Shown: positions 33,225-47,400 of the stretch, piece after piece | How the letters are laid out: every line of letters starts with the position of its first letter | How positions within the stretch are numbered: position 1 is the first letter of the stretch | From: Patiria pectinifera | Taxonomy: Eukaryota; Echinodermata; Asteroidea; Valvatida; Asterinidae | Length of the DNA: 64,000 nucleotides | Direction of reading: 5' to 3' | NCBI GenBank assembly: GCA_029964075.1 | Contig: CM057129.1 | Span: 14,561,430-14,625,429, forward strand | The notes under the pieces: model-generated | What the model was told of the DNA's origin: nothing | The model's input: only the letters and a program-made list of their open reading frames with translations | Databases searched by the model: none | Position numbers and translations under genes: made by a program

Positions 33225-36200
33225 CTTATCCCCTTGCCCCCACCACATCACCCTCCTCTTCCCCCTCCTCTATTCCCCCTGCTTCCCCTCCCCCCTCCCC
33301 CACGTCCTTCAATAAAAAAATCCTCAAAACAAAACAATCTGGCTGTGGGTTCATAAAAGTTATCCATCCGACAAACCTCCCCCCTCCTCTTCATTAACAC
33401 CCCTCCCCCCATTGAAAACAACAAAACAACCAAAAAAGCAAATAGTGTGACCCCGGTTCAAGTCCCAATAAGGCAATACATATTGGGCTTTGCAGCAATT
33501 CCAAGCAGGGCTCGAAGGAGGGGGGGGGGAGGGTAGGGCACATACATGTAGGAATCAAGGCACAAAATGGGCTTATCATTTTAAATCCCACTAAAGCCCC
33601 CCTCGCCATCTGAAAATGACATTAACCCCCCCCCCCCTCCACCCGACCCACTGACACCAGCCACTGAAGGAGGGAGGGGGGGGGGGCTAATTGGAAGGGG
33701 ACACACTTAGACCTCAAGGCCCAAAATGCCTTCTGTCATTTCAATCCCATTAAAGCCCCCCTTAGCATCTAAAGGCTCCCCCCCCCCCTCTGCAAAAATT
33801 CCTGGATCCGCCCCTGCAATGTTGTCAGAACACAACCAAACTGTATAGCCCTCAAGCTCATGAGGGGTTTGTCCCTCTGCTCCCGGCCCCCCCCCCCCCC
33901 CTTCATTGCTGTACAATGTAGTAATTCCACAACAGTGAAAAGAAAACTCAGTGCTTAGGCCAAAAAAAGTCTCCGGTTTCTGGTATGCGCGCGCGTCGCC
34001 GTAGCCATGCGCGTCGGCAAAATGAAAAAGTTTTGTTTTTTTTCAATAAAAGATGATGTCTCAAATCCGCCAAACCCGAGGGTTTCTGGCCCAGATTGTA
34101 GCTGTCCCAGTAAATCCCCTAAAGTTTGTTTTCCACTTTCACCCAGTTTCAACCCGGATCTGTCGGTAGAGTTTGTGATCAGGTCATTGTACCAAAGGGT
34201 GCCAGGATCCATCTTCAATCTCATGATGTCATGTGATGGAAAACTAAACTTGATGTTGAGTTCCTATATACCAAACTTTTTTCAATCTGAACTAACCCCC
34301 AATTCTTTAAATTCTCTTATTTTACCCATTTTGACCCAACACAGAGAATAGATTTAAACAAAATAATGAAACTGTTACCCACGTTTGAATACATATACCA
34401 GTAAGGAAGTATGGTCAAGTCCCTTTCTAACTATTGTTTTCCTTACATTTTTGTACATCCTGACTGTGGACTAATAAAAGTTATCCGTGCAAAACCCCCT
34501 TATCCCCTTGCCCCCCATCACCCTCCTCTTCCCCCTCCCCTCCCCCGTCCTTTAATAAAAAAAAAATCCTCAAAACAAAACAATCGGGCATTGTTACCCA
34601 GGTTCGAAATTCACCAAGTAAATAGATTACTTTTCAACTATTTACCTGTGGAGTTAACTTTATTTGTCTTAAAGACCCTACCGGTACATGTACCTCATTC
34701 ACCCCAGAGGGAGAGAGAGAGAAAAAAAACAAAACTCAGAAATGTCAATAATCAAGTCCCTGTGGCTTTCCCTGCATCATTCCCCCCTTCAGCCTCGGGG
34801 AAAAGAAAATTCTATAGCAAATATGACAGAGGTTCGAATCCCACCACAAGGCAATTACATTACTACTTATGCGCCTAGGTCTACGTGTAACATTCCTGTG
34901 GATTTCTCTGTTTCCCAGTTTCTGTGTGTTTGTCTGATGGCACCCTCCTCCCCCACTTTCACTGCCTTTCATCCATCTGGCAGAAAGGGCAACTGTATGA
35001 TGAGTTGTATCTCCTGAAATTCTTTTAATGTGTAGGGTGCATGCTTGTGAAAATATGAAAAAATTGGGGGGGGGGAGTTATAGTGTTAGAAAATTGCTTA
35101 GGGGCATCTTGCATACATGCACATGTTTTCTGGCGTGATTGGTTTTCGAAGGGCTTTGTCTCTGAAATGCTGGACATTACTTTCCATCCTCTGGTATAGC
35201 ACAGGAATTTTCATGAACTCTTTTTCCTAAAGGATTTAAACAAATTCCTTTGTTGTATTTTTAAGAGAACTTCTTTAAAGCTGCATGTATTTTCATCATC
35301 TTTTTCTTTTTTGCTTGTGAGTTCACACTTTCTTGTCCCATGATCGTTTTTGTGAGCTCACATGAAGCGTTGCACAGAAACATCAATTTGCTGATCTCAG
35401 CTCATCACTGTGGTTCCCAGTAAATGCACCTGTACAGCTCAGAATTCTACCACCCCAGGATCTGGTAAAGTTTGCAGACCCTGGTCCCACCGTACTAACA
35501 GGTGCCACATCTGACAACCTAATTGATCATGTTGTGTTGTTTTTCTCCTTTTTTCTCATCAGAACCGGCCTAGATAGACGCTGTTTCCAGTAAAGAGGTG
35601 AATTCCAAAATTTAGTACTTTCTTGACTTTCACTCACTTGGAGCCAATTGCAGGGAGGGGTTCTTGTTACATTTTCAGAAGGGCACACTCAGTGTGCTTT
35701 AAGTGATGAAAAGCTCAGTTTGCTTTGCTGCAATTCTAAGCAGGGTTTGAAGGAGGGGGAGGGGTTGGGCAAGGGGACACAAGCCTCAAGGCAAAAAACT
35801 GGACTTCTGTTATTTAAATCCCATTAACCCTATAACCTATCCAACTCAATCAAAATCCATCTCCCCTTTGGAGGGATTTGGCAGACAAGCCATCTGTACC
35901 AAGTTCATCAAAATCCACCTGAAGTAGTGGTGGTCTTGTGGTGGATTTCAGCGGATTTGGTCCTGAAGCATTAACCAGGGTCAGTGATGGATTTTGATGG
36001 ACTTGGTCCAGTACTTAGTAAAAGACAGTGGGGAGTTAGGGTTAAAGCCCCCCCCCCTTGCCGTTTTAAAAGGACACCTCCCCACATACGGTACACTGTC
36101 ACCAGCTGCAATTATAATCAGGGTTTGAAGGAGGGGTGGTGGGTGGGCAAGGGGACACAGGCCTCAAGGCAAAACATGGACTTCTGTCATTGGAATCCCA

Positions 36201-37930
36201 TTAAAGCCCCCCTTGCCATCTGAAAAGGGCACTACCCCCACACTGTCACCAGCTACTGTCGTCGGAACACAACCAAACTGTACAATGTATAGCCCTCAAG
36301 CTGTGAAGGGGCGTGTCCCTCTGCCCACTTCATCCCTTTATAGTTATTCCACAACAGTGAAGAGAAAACTGTGTGTGTACATGTACGGTACATGTGCAGT
36401 ATGCACTTGTACATTGTAGCAACGCCAGAACATTGGGTCCAGTGCAATATCAAATGTGACCATTTAAAAACAGGATGAAGGTTTCTGGCCCAGATTGTAG
36501 CTGTCCCAGTAAATCCCCTAAAGTTTGTTTTCCACTTTCACCCAGTTTCAACCCGGATCTGTTAGTGGAGTTTGTGATCAGGTCATCGTACCAAAGGGTG
36601 CCAGGATCCAACTTCAATATCGTACGTGATGTCATGTGATGGAAAACTAAACTTGATGTTGAGTTCCTACATGTGTATATACCAAACTGTCGAGTACCTT
36701 CCTAACTATTGTTTTCCCTTCATCCTAAATGTGGACTCATGAAAGTTATCAATCAAAGACACCCTCCCCCTTCAACCCCCCCCCCTCCCTAACCCCTTCA
36801 ATAAACAAAAATCTCAGTAACAAAAAATCTGGTAATATGGCCCAGGTTCGACTTTCAGCAGGGCATAACTATTGGGCTGTGGAGTTTACTGTATTTGTCT
36901 TAGATCCCATACCTCATTCACCCCAGAGAGAGAGGAAAAAACCCATTATTCCAGAAATGTGGCCAATAATCGAATCCCTCTTTCCCCCTTCAGGCAGGGG
37001 GGGGGGGAGGTTGAAATTCAAGAGGGTTTGAATAAATTTTATAGAATATTTTAAACTTCATGTGGGCAAATGCAAATGCGTTTATTCTTGATTCATGGAT
37101 GCGGTTGCCATAGGGACAACCAAAGTAAAGGAAAAAAACTGATGACTCAGCTCTCAACTCGTTACTCATGCTCCTCACTTACTCAAAATCATAACAAATT
37201 ACAAATTTGCCAATTCCAAGCAACAAATGGGAATTAGCTTTGAGAACATTCTTCAGGTTAAATCAGCTCAACATTATGACATAATATAATGGGTTTTTTT
37301 TTCAACCACTGCAGTGGATATTCATTGAAAAATTTCAAGAATAACACCAAAAAAAAACCCCCACCAAACAAACAAACAAACAAACAAACTTAGGACTGAA
37401 TGTTTCACTGGCTAATCCAGAATACAATTAATGTACATTGTACATTTTTTGGATTGGCTCCAGTCTGAAAAAGAAAGAGAAAATGTCAGTAGAGATTTAT
37501 GTGAGTATTTTGTTTGTACAAACGTTTCTAGGGGTCGGGAGCAGTGTGTACATGTGCATTCACATTCAAATTGTGGACCTTAAATAGAAGACAATAGGGT
37601 CCATGTTTCAAACCTAGGTTGTTTTCCTTTTTTCCCCTCTTTATTCACACAGACTAATTTGACATGTATGAGTTCTCGAGCATGCAACGTTCTCAGGGGT
37701 GGGGCCATGGCACCAGCATCGGTACCTGCTGTGTGTGTGGGTGGGGGGGGGGCGGCATCGATTATCTATAGAGACTTTAGGGATTATGAGTGAGAAAATA
37801 CTTTATTTTTCTTTGCTTTATTTCTTATGTTGGTTGGGTTTAAACCCTTCACACATATCCCCCGCCCCACCGTAAATCCACACCCATAAAACGTCTCATT
37901 TAGTACCACTACACCATGATGATCGATTGC
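33225..37930 (+). repeat. ~2.3-kb repeat family, forward block A
   Basis: This block carries the family in forward orientation. Landmarks are the poly-C CCCTCCTCTTCCCCCTCC region, CAGATTGTAGCTGTCCCAGT (34090s and 36490s), an 870-bp segment at 35035-35900, and TGTTTGTACAAACGTTTC (37511). Several units hold a tRNA B-box-like GGTTCGA after AC-rich tracts. No frame above about 155 codons, and no recognisable domain. It ends at an inverted junction near 37930. Confidence 0.7.
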
Positions 37931-40005
37931 ACTGTACCCAAGGTCCTGGCGTTGCTACAATGTTAGTGCATACTGCACATGTACCGTACATGTACACACA
38001 CAGTTTTCTCTTCACTGTTGTGGAATAACTATAAAGGGATGAAGTGGGCAGAGGGACACGCCCCTCCACAGCTTGAGGGCTTTACATTATACAGTGTGGT
38101 TGTGTTCCGACGACAGTAGCTGGTGACAGTGGGGGTACTCTTTCGGATGGCAAGGGGGGGGGGGCTTTAATGGGATTTCAATGACAGAAGTCCATGTTTT
38201 GCCTTGAGGCCTGTGTCCCCTTGCCCACCCACCACCCCCTCCTTCAAACCCTACTTAGAATTGTTCCGTATGTGGGGAGGTGTCCGTTTTAAACGGCAAG
38301 GGGGGGGGGGGGTTTTAACCCTAACTCCCTACTGTCTTTTACTAAGTACTGGACCAAGTCCGTCAAAATCCATCACTGACCCTGGCTCACATAATGCTTC
38401 AGGACCAAATCCGCTAAAATCCACAAGACCACCACTACTATAGGTGGATTTTGATAAACTTGGTACAGATTTTGCACATGGGCATCAAAGTGCAGGTCTT
38501 AAAACAGCGCGGTCTATAGATGGTGTCAACCCCCCCCCCCCTCCTGCCAAATGTTGGCAAGAAATTGCGACATGCTGATCCATGCCGGCTAAATGAACAA
38601 ATTCAAATCCAACTTCTGTATGACCATAATGATGTACACATACATTCATGTACACTGAGAATGTGCACTTGAGATTTAATATCTTAGTCGGGTTTTTCTG
38701 GATAGTAAGTGGGATCTGTACATCATACCATTATGTACAATAGTGCAATCGATCAGCATGGTGTAGTGGTACTAAATGAGACTTTTTATGGGTGTGAATT
38801 TACGGTGGGGGGGGGATATGTGTGAAGGGTTTAAACCCAATCAACCTAAGAAATAAACCAAAGAAAAAAATAAAATATTTTCTCACTCATAATCCCTAAA
38901 GTCTCTATAGATAATCGATGCCCCCCCCCCACCCACACACACACAGCTGGTACCCATGCTGGTGCCTTTGGCCCCACCCCTGAGAACGTTGCATGCTCGA
39001 TTCCTCATACATGTCATATTAGTCTGTGTGAATAAAGAGGAAAAAAAGGAAAACAACCTAGGTTTGAAACATGGACCCTATTGTCCTCTATTTAAGGTCC
39101 ACAATTTGAATGTGAAAGCACATGTACACACTGCTCCCGACCCCTAGAAACGTTTGTACAAACAAAATACGCACAGAAATCTCTACTAACATTTTCTCTT
39201 TCTTTTTTAGACTGGTGCCAATCCAAAAAATGTACAATGTACATTAATTGTATTCTGGATTAGCCAGGGAAACATTCAGTCCTAAGTTTGTTTGTTTGTT
39301 TGGTGGGGGTTTTCTAGGTGTTATTTTTAAAATATTTCAATGAATATCCACTGCAGTGGTTGAAAAAAACCCATAATATTATGTCATAATGTTGAGCTGA
39401 TTTAACCTGAAGAATGTTCTCGAAGCTAATTCCCATTTGTTGCTTGGAATTGGCAAATTTGTAATTTGTTATGATTTTGAGTAAGTGAGGAGCACGAGTA
39501 ACGAGTTGAGAGCTGAGTCATCAGTTTTTTCCTTTACTTTGGTTGTCTCTATGGCAACCGCATCCATGAATCAAGAATAAACGCATTTGCATTGGCCCAC
39601 ATGAAGTTTAAAATATTCTTTAAAATTTATTCAAACCCTCTTGAATTTCAACCTCCCCCCCCCAAAAAAAAAGTTGGTATAAGAACTCAACATCAAGTGT
39701 AGTTTTCCATCACATTATATCATTAGCATCTTTTAATACAATTGAAGTTGGATCCTGGTACCCTTTGGTACGGTGACCTGATCACAAACTTTGCCAACAG
39801 ATCCCCAGGGTTGAAACTGGGTGAAAGTGGAAGACAAGCTTCACAGATTTACTGGAACAGCTACAATCTGGGCCAGAAACCTTTATCCTCCATCTGTTTT
39901 AAACTGTAACGTGTTTAAAGCGACAATCCCATTTATTGCCAAGAGCCTTGTGTCCCTTTGCCCCCCCCCCTCCTTCAAACCGTGCTTAGAATTGCGGCAA
40001 AGTAA
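37931..40005 (-). repeat. ~2.3-kb repeat family, inverted block B
   Basis: The block is the reverse complement of the unit, entering mid-unit at GTCCTGGCGTTGCTACAATG and running through GTACAAACAAAATACGC (39150s) to CAGCTACAATCTGGGCCAG (39860s). With block A it makes an inverted repeat of about 2 kb per arm. It is not a perfect palindrome because the arms are out of register. Confidence 0.7.
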
Positions 40006-40029
40006 ATGATGAGCTTTCCATCATTTACA

Positions 40030-40295
40030 GGGCCCAATTTCATAGCGCTGCTTAACAGCCAACTTTGTGCTTACCGAGCCTCCATCTATTTCACAGGGAC
40101 CGTTAAGCAGTAAGCACAACAAAAGCACGCTTAACCACAGAAGAACATTTTGCTTAAATCAGTGACGTAACAATAGAAATCTCCATGCGCGCGCAACCGT
40201 TAGCATGAAATAGTGCTTAAGCAGCAGCATGATTTTCTGCTACAGTAAGCACAGCTTTTCTGCTTACTGTTAAGCAGCGCTATAAAATTGGGCCC
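40030..40295. mobile_element. 266-bp palindromic element (GGGCCCAATTTCATAGCGCTG ends)
   Basis: It begins GGGCCCAATTTCATAGCGCT and ends AGCGCTATAAAATTGGGCCC, with TGCTTAAGCAG and GTAAGCACA motifs mirrored within. It is inserted into the ~2.3-kb repeat: related sequence at 43725-43740 reads straight through the site. Target duplication not resolved. Confidence 0.65.
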
Positions 40296-41035
40296 TGCAC
40301 ACTGAGTGCAGCCTTCTGAAAAATGAAGCCCTCCCTTTTCCCTTCCCACTCCCCCCTCCCCCCTCCTCCCCTGCAAACTGGACCCCTGCAGCTGTCTAAC
40401 AGGCACCAATGATTCCATTGGTGAGACCATTAGCCGTGCTCCAATCTAAACAAGACAATGCTAACAGGGGCAAAATTCACCCAAACTATTAACACAATGA
40501 TATCAGTCTCCAAGAGCACGCAAAGTGTGGTAAAAATTTAAACCCAGCAACACTTGTATTTGTTCCCTGGATAAGTCAGAAAAGAAAGAGTGCTCAACTT
40601 CAGATTTGTTTAGCTTAAGTTGTCACATTTTTCAGTGATTCACTAGAAACAACTGCAAATTGTGACAGTTTGGCAGACAAAGCAATATTTATGAACTTGT
40701 TTTTAATTTTTAATTTGGGGGGGGGGGGGGGGTTACACAAGTTCTTAATGTAACACGATCCCATAGGTCTAAGTGGTTGAAGTCCAAAAAATGAATAAGA
40801 TGAGAAACGTACTAACACGGCGTCTATAGCAGGCCAGTTCTGATACAGAGAAGGAAAAAAAGGAGAAAAACAACATGATAAATTAGGTTTTCAGATTTCA
40901 TAACACACCCCTACGGTGAAGGAAACTGAGCTGTAGGTAGAAATTCACTGGAAACAGTCCAATCTGATAAAGCAACAACATGTAACTGTTTGTTTGTTTT
41001 TATCAGATTTTGTTGTTTATTTCTTTTCATTTCAG

Positions 41036-41197
41036 GTGTCTAATTCTTCACATAATCAGCTCTGGTTTCTTAATGACAAGCATCCACTTGATATGAAACA
41101 TTGCCAGAAGTGGATTGTTTCAATGAATGGCCCTGATAGAACTACCAGTAAAACACTTGTTGAGAAAGAGTGTGTGCCAACATGTGCCAATGGAAAG
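41036..41197 (+). CDS. isolated candidate exon, possible three-finger (Ly6/uPAR-like) segment
   Basis: A strong acceptor (TTCTTTTCATTTCAG) opens a 162-nt segment, exactly 54 codons, in unique sequence between repeat blocks. It encodes KHCQKWIVSMNGPDR and VEKECVPTCANGK, with a weak donor GTTGTA after the last Lys. The order Cys, long strand, then C-x3-C near the exon end resembles the second coding exon of Ly6/uPAR genes (such as SLURP1), whose domain is completed by a further exon. The first Cys pair and the final CC-D-CN would have to lie elsewhere, and none were found. It may also be a chance frame or an orphan exon caught between duplications. Confidence 0.35.
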
Positions 41198-41514
41198 GTT
41201 GTATTGTAGATTTGCTGCAGGGGAGGTACCTGGCAAATACAGACCCCTTGATGTACCGATAACTTTTCCTGTCAATTCTTTAAACCCTAACTTCCCCACC
41301 TCCATCAAAATCCCCCCACCATTTTGGAGGATTTGGGGGAATTGTGGTCCTGCAGGCCTGCATGGTTAGACTGAATATTGATGGAGTATGATGGACTTGG
41401 GCCTGGAGGCCTGAAGCAGTGATAGGGGATTCCGATCGATTTTGCCTAGAAGTCAAGAAGAAATCCATATGCATGTATTGTACATTGTACCAACATGAAT
41501 TGAAATTAAAAAAA

Positions 41515-44402
41515 AAAAGAGTTTATTCAAACCCTCTTGAATTTCAACCCCCCCCCCCCCATCTCAACATCAAGTTAAGTTTTCCATCACATGATATCAA
41601 GCATATTTGAATACAATTGAAGTTGGATCCTGGTACCCTTTGGTATGGTGACCTGATCACAAACTCTTCCAACAGATATCCAGGGTTGAAACTGGGTGAA
41701 AGTGGAAAATGAGCTTCGGTGATTAGGCAGGAAACAGCTTCAATCTGGGCCAGGAACCTTCAACCTCGAACTGTTTGAAACTGTTATGAGATTTTTATGA
41801 TTTAAATGAGCTTCAGAATAGTGGGTCCCCTTGCCCGCACCCCCTTTCAAACCCAGCTTAGAATTGCGGCAAAGCCAAATGAGCTTTGTTACCATTTAGA
41901 GCACACTGATCAAGTCAGGGGTGTGAGTGACCACTGATAAAAATAGCTGAAAACAGCTGGAAAAGGTGTACAAAAGCTGAACTTTTGAAATCTCCTATAC
42001 TTTTGACACAGCAAGTGAGGGAAAAACGCTGAAATCCAAAACAAAAAAAGCTGAAATCAGCTTTAAAGCTGAGATTTCACACCCCTGTCAAGTGCACCAT
42101 TCTGAATAATGAAGCCCTCCTTCTTTCCCACTCACACCCCCTCCCTCTCCCCTGCAAACTGGGCCCCTGCAGCAATCTCACAGAGATTGGTACGATGACC
42201 TGATCACAAACTCTACCAACAGATCCGGGTTGAAACTGGGTGAAAGTGGAAAACAAACTTCAGGGGATTTACTGGGACAGCTACAATCTGGGCCAGAAAC
42301 CTTCATCCTGTTTTTAAAAGGTCACATTTGATGTTGCACTGGACCCAATGTCCTGGCGTTGCTACAATGTACAAGTGCATACTGCACATGTACATGCAGG
42401 CACACAGTTTCTCTTCAATGTTGTGGAATAACTTTGGGATGAAGGGGGCAGAGGGACACACCCCTCCACAGCTGGAGGGCTATACATTGTACAGTTTGGT
42501 TGTGTTCTGACGACAGTAGCTGGTGACAGTGTGGGGGTAGTGCCCTTTTCAGATGGCAAGGGGGGCTTTAATAAGGGAATAAATGTGTGCTCCGGAGGTT
42601 TTTATCACTCTGTTTAATACCACTTAGAGTCTGGGTGCTGATAATTACCCGAGCCGGAGGCGAGGGTAATTATCAGCACCCAGACTCTAAGTGGTATTAA
42701 ACAGAGTGATAAATACCGACCGAGCACACATTTATTCCCATTCATAAATACCTTTTCGGTAAAAAAAGATCAAACAATTCATTCAAAAATCCTGATTTTG
42801 TTCAGCAAGTTCACTTCATGCTTTTTGAAACATCCCTCTAGCAAAATAATGGAATTTTCAGCTGGCGAGTAAGATGTAAACAACCCTTTTATGGAGATTG
42901 ACGCGCGCGTAGCATGTTCTGCGCGACATGGACGCGATGTCGCGCAGAACGCACCTGGGGCGTTGCGTTTTGAATTTAGAACTATAAAATTCTGACTCGC
43001 TGGTAGTGTTGCGCATGCCTACGTGAGGACTGTGATCGTTCAACCAATAAAACGGTAAGAGGCACTGGATTTTTAGGAGTCCACATTTTATGTGACACTG
43101 GAAAAGTGTTTAAGACTGGTCTTAAACACTTTTCCATGTCTATCCATGTCTTTATCATCCGTTTAATACCGGCCACGTGACGGGCTCTCGACCAATAGGA
43201 ATGCGTAAACTGTCTTAGGTATTTATGAATGGGATTTCAATGACAGAAGTCCATGTTTTGCCTTGAGGCCTGTGTCCCCTTGCCCACCCACCACCTCCTC
43301 CTTCAAACCCTGCTTAGAATTGCAGCTGGTGACAGAGTACCATATGTGGGGAGGTGTCCTTTTTAAACGGCAAAGGGGGGAGGACGACTTTAACCCTAAC
43401 TCCCCATTGTCTTTTACTAAGTACTGGACCAAGTCCATCAAAATCCATCACTGACCCTGGTTAATACTTCAGGACCAAATCCGCTGAAATCCACCACAAG
43501 ACCACCACTACTTCAGGTGGATTTTGATGAACTTGGTACAGATGGCTTGTCTGCCAAATCCCCCCAAAGGGGAGATGGATTTTGATGGAGTTTGATAGGT
43601 TATAGGGTTAATGGGATTTAAATAACAGAAGTCCATTTTTTGCCTTGAGGCTTATGTTCCCTTGCCCAACCCCTCCCCCCTCCTTCAAACCCTGCTTAGA
43701 ATTGCAGCAAAGCAAACTGAGCTTTTCATCATTTAAAGCACACTGAGTGTGCCCTTCTGAAAATGTAACAAGATCCCCTCCCTGCAATTGGCTCCAAGTG
43801 AGTGAATGTCAAGAAAGTACTACATTTTGGAATTCACCCGTTTACTAGAAACAGCGTCTATCTAGGCAAGTTCTGATGAGAAAAAAGGAGAAAAACAACA
43901 TGATTAGGTTAGTCAATTAGGTTGTCAGATGTGGCACCTGTTAGTACGGTGGGACCAGGGTCTGCAAACTTCACCAGATCCCTGGGGTGGTGGCAATCTG
44001 AGCTGTACAGGTGCATTTACTGGGAACCACAGTGATGAGCGGAGATCAGCAAATTGATGTTTCTGTGCAACGCTTCATGTGAGCTCACAAAAAAGGATCA
44101 TGGGACAAGAAAGTGTGAACTCACAAGCAAAAAAGAAAAAGATGATGAAAATACATGCAGCTTTAAAGAAGTTCTCTTAAAAATACAGCAAAGGAATTTG
44201 TTTAAATCCTTTAGGAAAAAGAGTTCATGAAAATTCCTGTGCTATACCAGAGGATGGAAAGTAATGTCCAGCATTTCAGAGACAAAGCTCTTCGAAAACC
44301 AATCACGCCAAAAAAAAACATGTGCATGTATGCAAGATGCCCCTAAGCAAGTTTCTAACAGTATAACTCCCCCCCCCCCAAATATTTTCATATTTTTACA
44401 AG
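41515..44402 (-). repeat. ~2.3-kb repeat family, inverted block C
   Basis: This is the reverse complement of block A, including the 870-bp segment (43560-44402 against 35035-35900), with short truncated pieces at 41515-41780 and 42190-42572. It is interrupted by the palindromic insertion at 42573-43224. Confidence 0.7.
42573..43224. mobile_element. ~650-bp palindromic GC-core element, copy 2, with known empty sites
   Basis: The insertion contains a long hairpin (42601-42713, outer arm TTTATCACTCTGTTTAATAC), a GCGCGACATGGACGCGATGTCGCGC palindrome near 42920 given here only as its GCGCGACAT half-site, and terminal AAGGGAATAAAT and ATTTATGAATGGGA. The flanking repeat reads CTTTAATGGGATTTC uninterrupted in a paralogous unit near 38165, so the borders are known to within a few bases. 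Copy 1 lies at 16013. Confidence 0.7.
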
Positions 44403-44420
44403 CATGCACCCTACACATTA

Positions 44421-44496
44421 AATTTTTTGGACCCACTTTTTTGGGGGACCAAATTTTTTTGGGCCCCCCAAAAAATTGTGTTCTGGATCCGCCCTT
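44421..44496. mobile_element. truncated hAT-like end bridging two repeat blocks
   Basis: TTTTTTGGACCCACTTTT to GTTCTGGATCCGCCCTTG is the terminal part of the element family at 19019. It lies exactly at the switch from inverted block C to forward block D, suggesting it took part in the rearrangement. Confidence 0.55.
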
Positions 44497-47400
44497 GTCC
44501 CTAACCCCTTCAATAAACGAAAATCCTAGTAACAAATTTTTTTGTAATATGGCACATGTTCGACTTTCAGCAAGGCATAACTATTGGGCTGTGGAGTTTA
44601 CTGTATTTGTCTTAGATTCCATACCTTATTCACCCCAGAGAGAGAGAGAGAAAAAAACATTATTCCAGAAATGTGGCCAATAATCAAATCCCTCTTTCCC
44701 CCTTCAGGGAGGGGGGAGGTTGAAATTCAAGAGGGTTTGAATAAATTGTATAGAATATTTTAAACTTCATGTGGGCAAATGCAAATGCGTTTATTCTTGA
44801 TTCATGGATGCGGTTGCCATAGAGACAACCAAAGTAAAGGAAAAAAACTGATGACTCAGCTCTCAACTCGTTACTCATGCTGCTCACTTACTCAAAATCA
44901 TAACAAATTACAAATTTGCCAATTCCAAGCAACGAATGGGAATTAGCTTTGAGAACATTCTTCAGGTTAAATCAGCTCAACATTATGACATAATATAATG
45001 GGGGTTTTTTCAACCACTGCAGCGGATATTCATTATAATATTTCAAGAATAACACACAAAAAACCCACCAAACAAACAAACAAACAAACAAACTTAGGAC
45101 TGAATGTTTCACTGGCTAATCCAGAATACAATTAATGTACATTGTACATTTTTTGGATTGGCTCCAGTCCGAAAAAGAAAGAGAAAATGTCAGTAGAGAT
45201 TTATGTGCGTATTTTGTTTGTACAAACGTTTCTAGGGGTCGGGAGCAGTGTGTACATGTGCTTTCACATTCAAATTGTGGACCTTAAATAGAGGACAATA
45301 GGGTCCATGTTTCAAACCTAGGTTGTTTCCCTTTTTTTCCTCTTTATTCACACAGACTAATTTGACGTGTATGAGTTCTCGAGCATGCAACGTTCTCAGG
45401 GGTGGGGCCAAAGGCACCAGCAGGGGTACCTGCTGTATGTGTGGGGGGGGGGCATCGATTATCTAAAAACACTTTAGGGATTATGAGTGAGAAAATTCTT
45501 CATTTTTTCTTTGGTTTATTTCTTAGGTTGATTGGGTTTAAACCCTTCACACATATCTTCCGCCCCACCGTAAATCCACACCAATGAAACGTCTCATTTA
45601 GTACCACTACACCATGCTGATCGATTGCACTATTGTACATAATGGTACATGTACAGATCCCACTTACTATCCAGAAAAACCCGACTAAGATATTAAATCT
45701 CAAGTGCACATGCTCAGTGTACATGAATGTATGTGTACATCATTATGGTCATACAGAAGTTGGATCTGAATTTGTTCATTTAGCCGGCAGGGATCAGCAT
45801 GTCGCAATTTCTTGCCAACAATTGGCAATGGGGGGGGGGGGGGTTGACACCATCTATAGACCGCGCTGTTTTAAGACATGCACTTTGATGCCCATGTGCA
45901 AAATCTGTACCAAGTTCATCAAAATCCACCTATAGTAGTGGTGGTCTTGTGGATTTTAGCGGATTTGGTCCTGAAGCATTATGTGAGCCAGGGTCAGTGA
46001 TGGATTTTGACGGACTTGGTCCAGTACTTAGTAAAAGACAGTAGGGAGTTAGGGTTAAAGCCCCCCCCCCTGCCGTTTAAAAAGGACACCTCCCCACATA
46101 CATGTAAGGAACACTGTCACCAGCTGCAATTCTCAGCAGGGTTTGAAGGAGGGGGTGGTGGGTGGGCAAGGGGGCACAGGCCTCAAGGCAAAACATGGAC
46201 TTCTGTCATTGAAATCCCATTAAAGCCCCCCTTGCCATCCGAAAAGAGCACTACCCCCACACTGTCACCAGCTACTGTCGTTGAAACACAACCACACTGT
46301 ACAATGTATAGCCCTCAAGCTGTGGAGGGGCGTGTCCCTCTGCCCACTTCACCCTTCATAGTTATTCCACAAAGTGAAGAGAAAACTGTGTGTGTACATG
46401 TACGGTACATGTGCACTTGTACATTGTAGCAACACCAGGACATTGGGTCCAGTGCAACATCAAATGTGACCATTTAAAAAACAGGTTGAAGGTTTCTGGC
46501 CCAGATTGTAGCTGTCCCAGTAAATCCCCTAAAGTTTGTTTTCCACTTTCACCCAGATTCAACCCGGATCTGTTGGTAGAGTTTTTGATCAGGTCATCGT
46601 ACCAAAGGGTGCCAGGATCCAACTTCGATATCATACGTGATGTCATGTGATGGAAAACTAAACTTGATGTTGAGTTCCTACATGTTTATATACAAAACTG
46701 TCGAGTACCTTCCTAACTATTGTTTTCCCTTCATCCTAAATGTGGACTCATGAAAGTTATCAATCAAAGACACCCTCCCCCTTCACCCCCCCCCCTCCCT
46801 AACCCCTTCAATAAACAAAAATCTTAGTAACAAAAAAAAAATGTAAAATGGCACAGGTTCGACTTTCAGCAAGGCATAACTATTAGGCTGTGGAGTTTAC
46901 TGTATTTGTCTTAGATCCCACACCTCATTCACCCCAGAGAGAGAAAAAAACCCATAAACCCAGAAATGTGGCCAATAATCAAATCCCTCTTTCCCCCTTC
47001 AGGGAGGGGGGAGGTTGAAATTCAAGAGGGTTTGAATAAATTTTATAGAATATTTTAAACTTCATGTGGGCAAATGCAAATGCGTTTATTCTTGATTCAT
47101 GGATGCGGTTGCCATAGGGACAACCAAAGTAAAGGAAAAAACTGATGACTCAGCTCTCAACTCGTTACTCATGCTCCTCACTTACTCAAAATCATAACAA
47201 ATTTACAAATTTGCCAATTCCAAGCAACAAATGGGAATTAGCTTTGAGAACATTCTTCAGGTTAAATCAGCTCAACATTATAATATAATGGGTTTTTTTT
47301 CAACCACTGCAGTGGATATTCATTATAATATTTCAAGAATAACACACACACAAAAATCACCAAACCAACAAACAAACAAACAAACAAACTTAGGACTGAA

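Noticed and set aside
46007..46429. 140-codon frame repeated at 48376
   Set aside because: It recurs because the 2.3-kb unit is duplicated; Pro/Thr-rich, with frame shifts between copies, so not a conserved protein.
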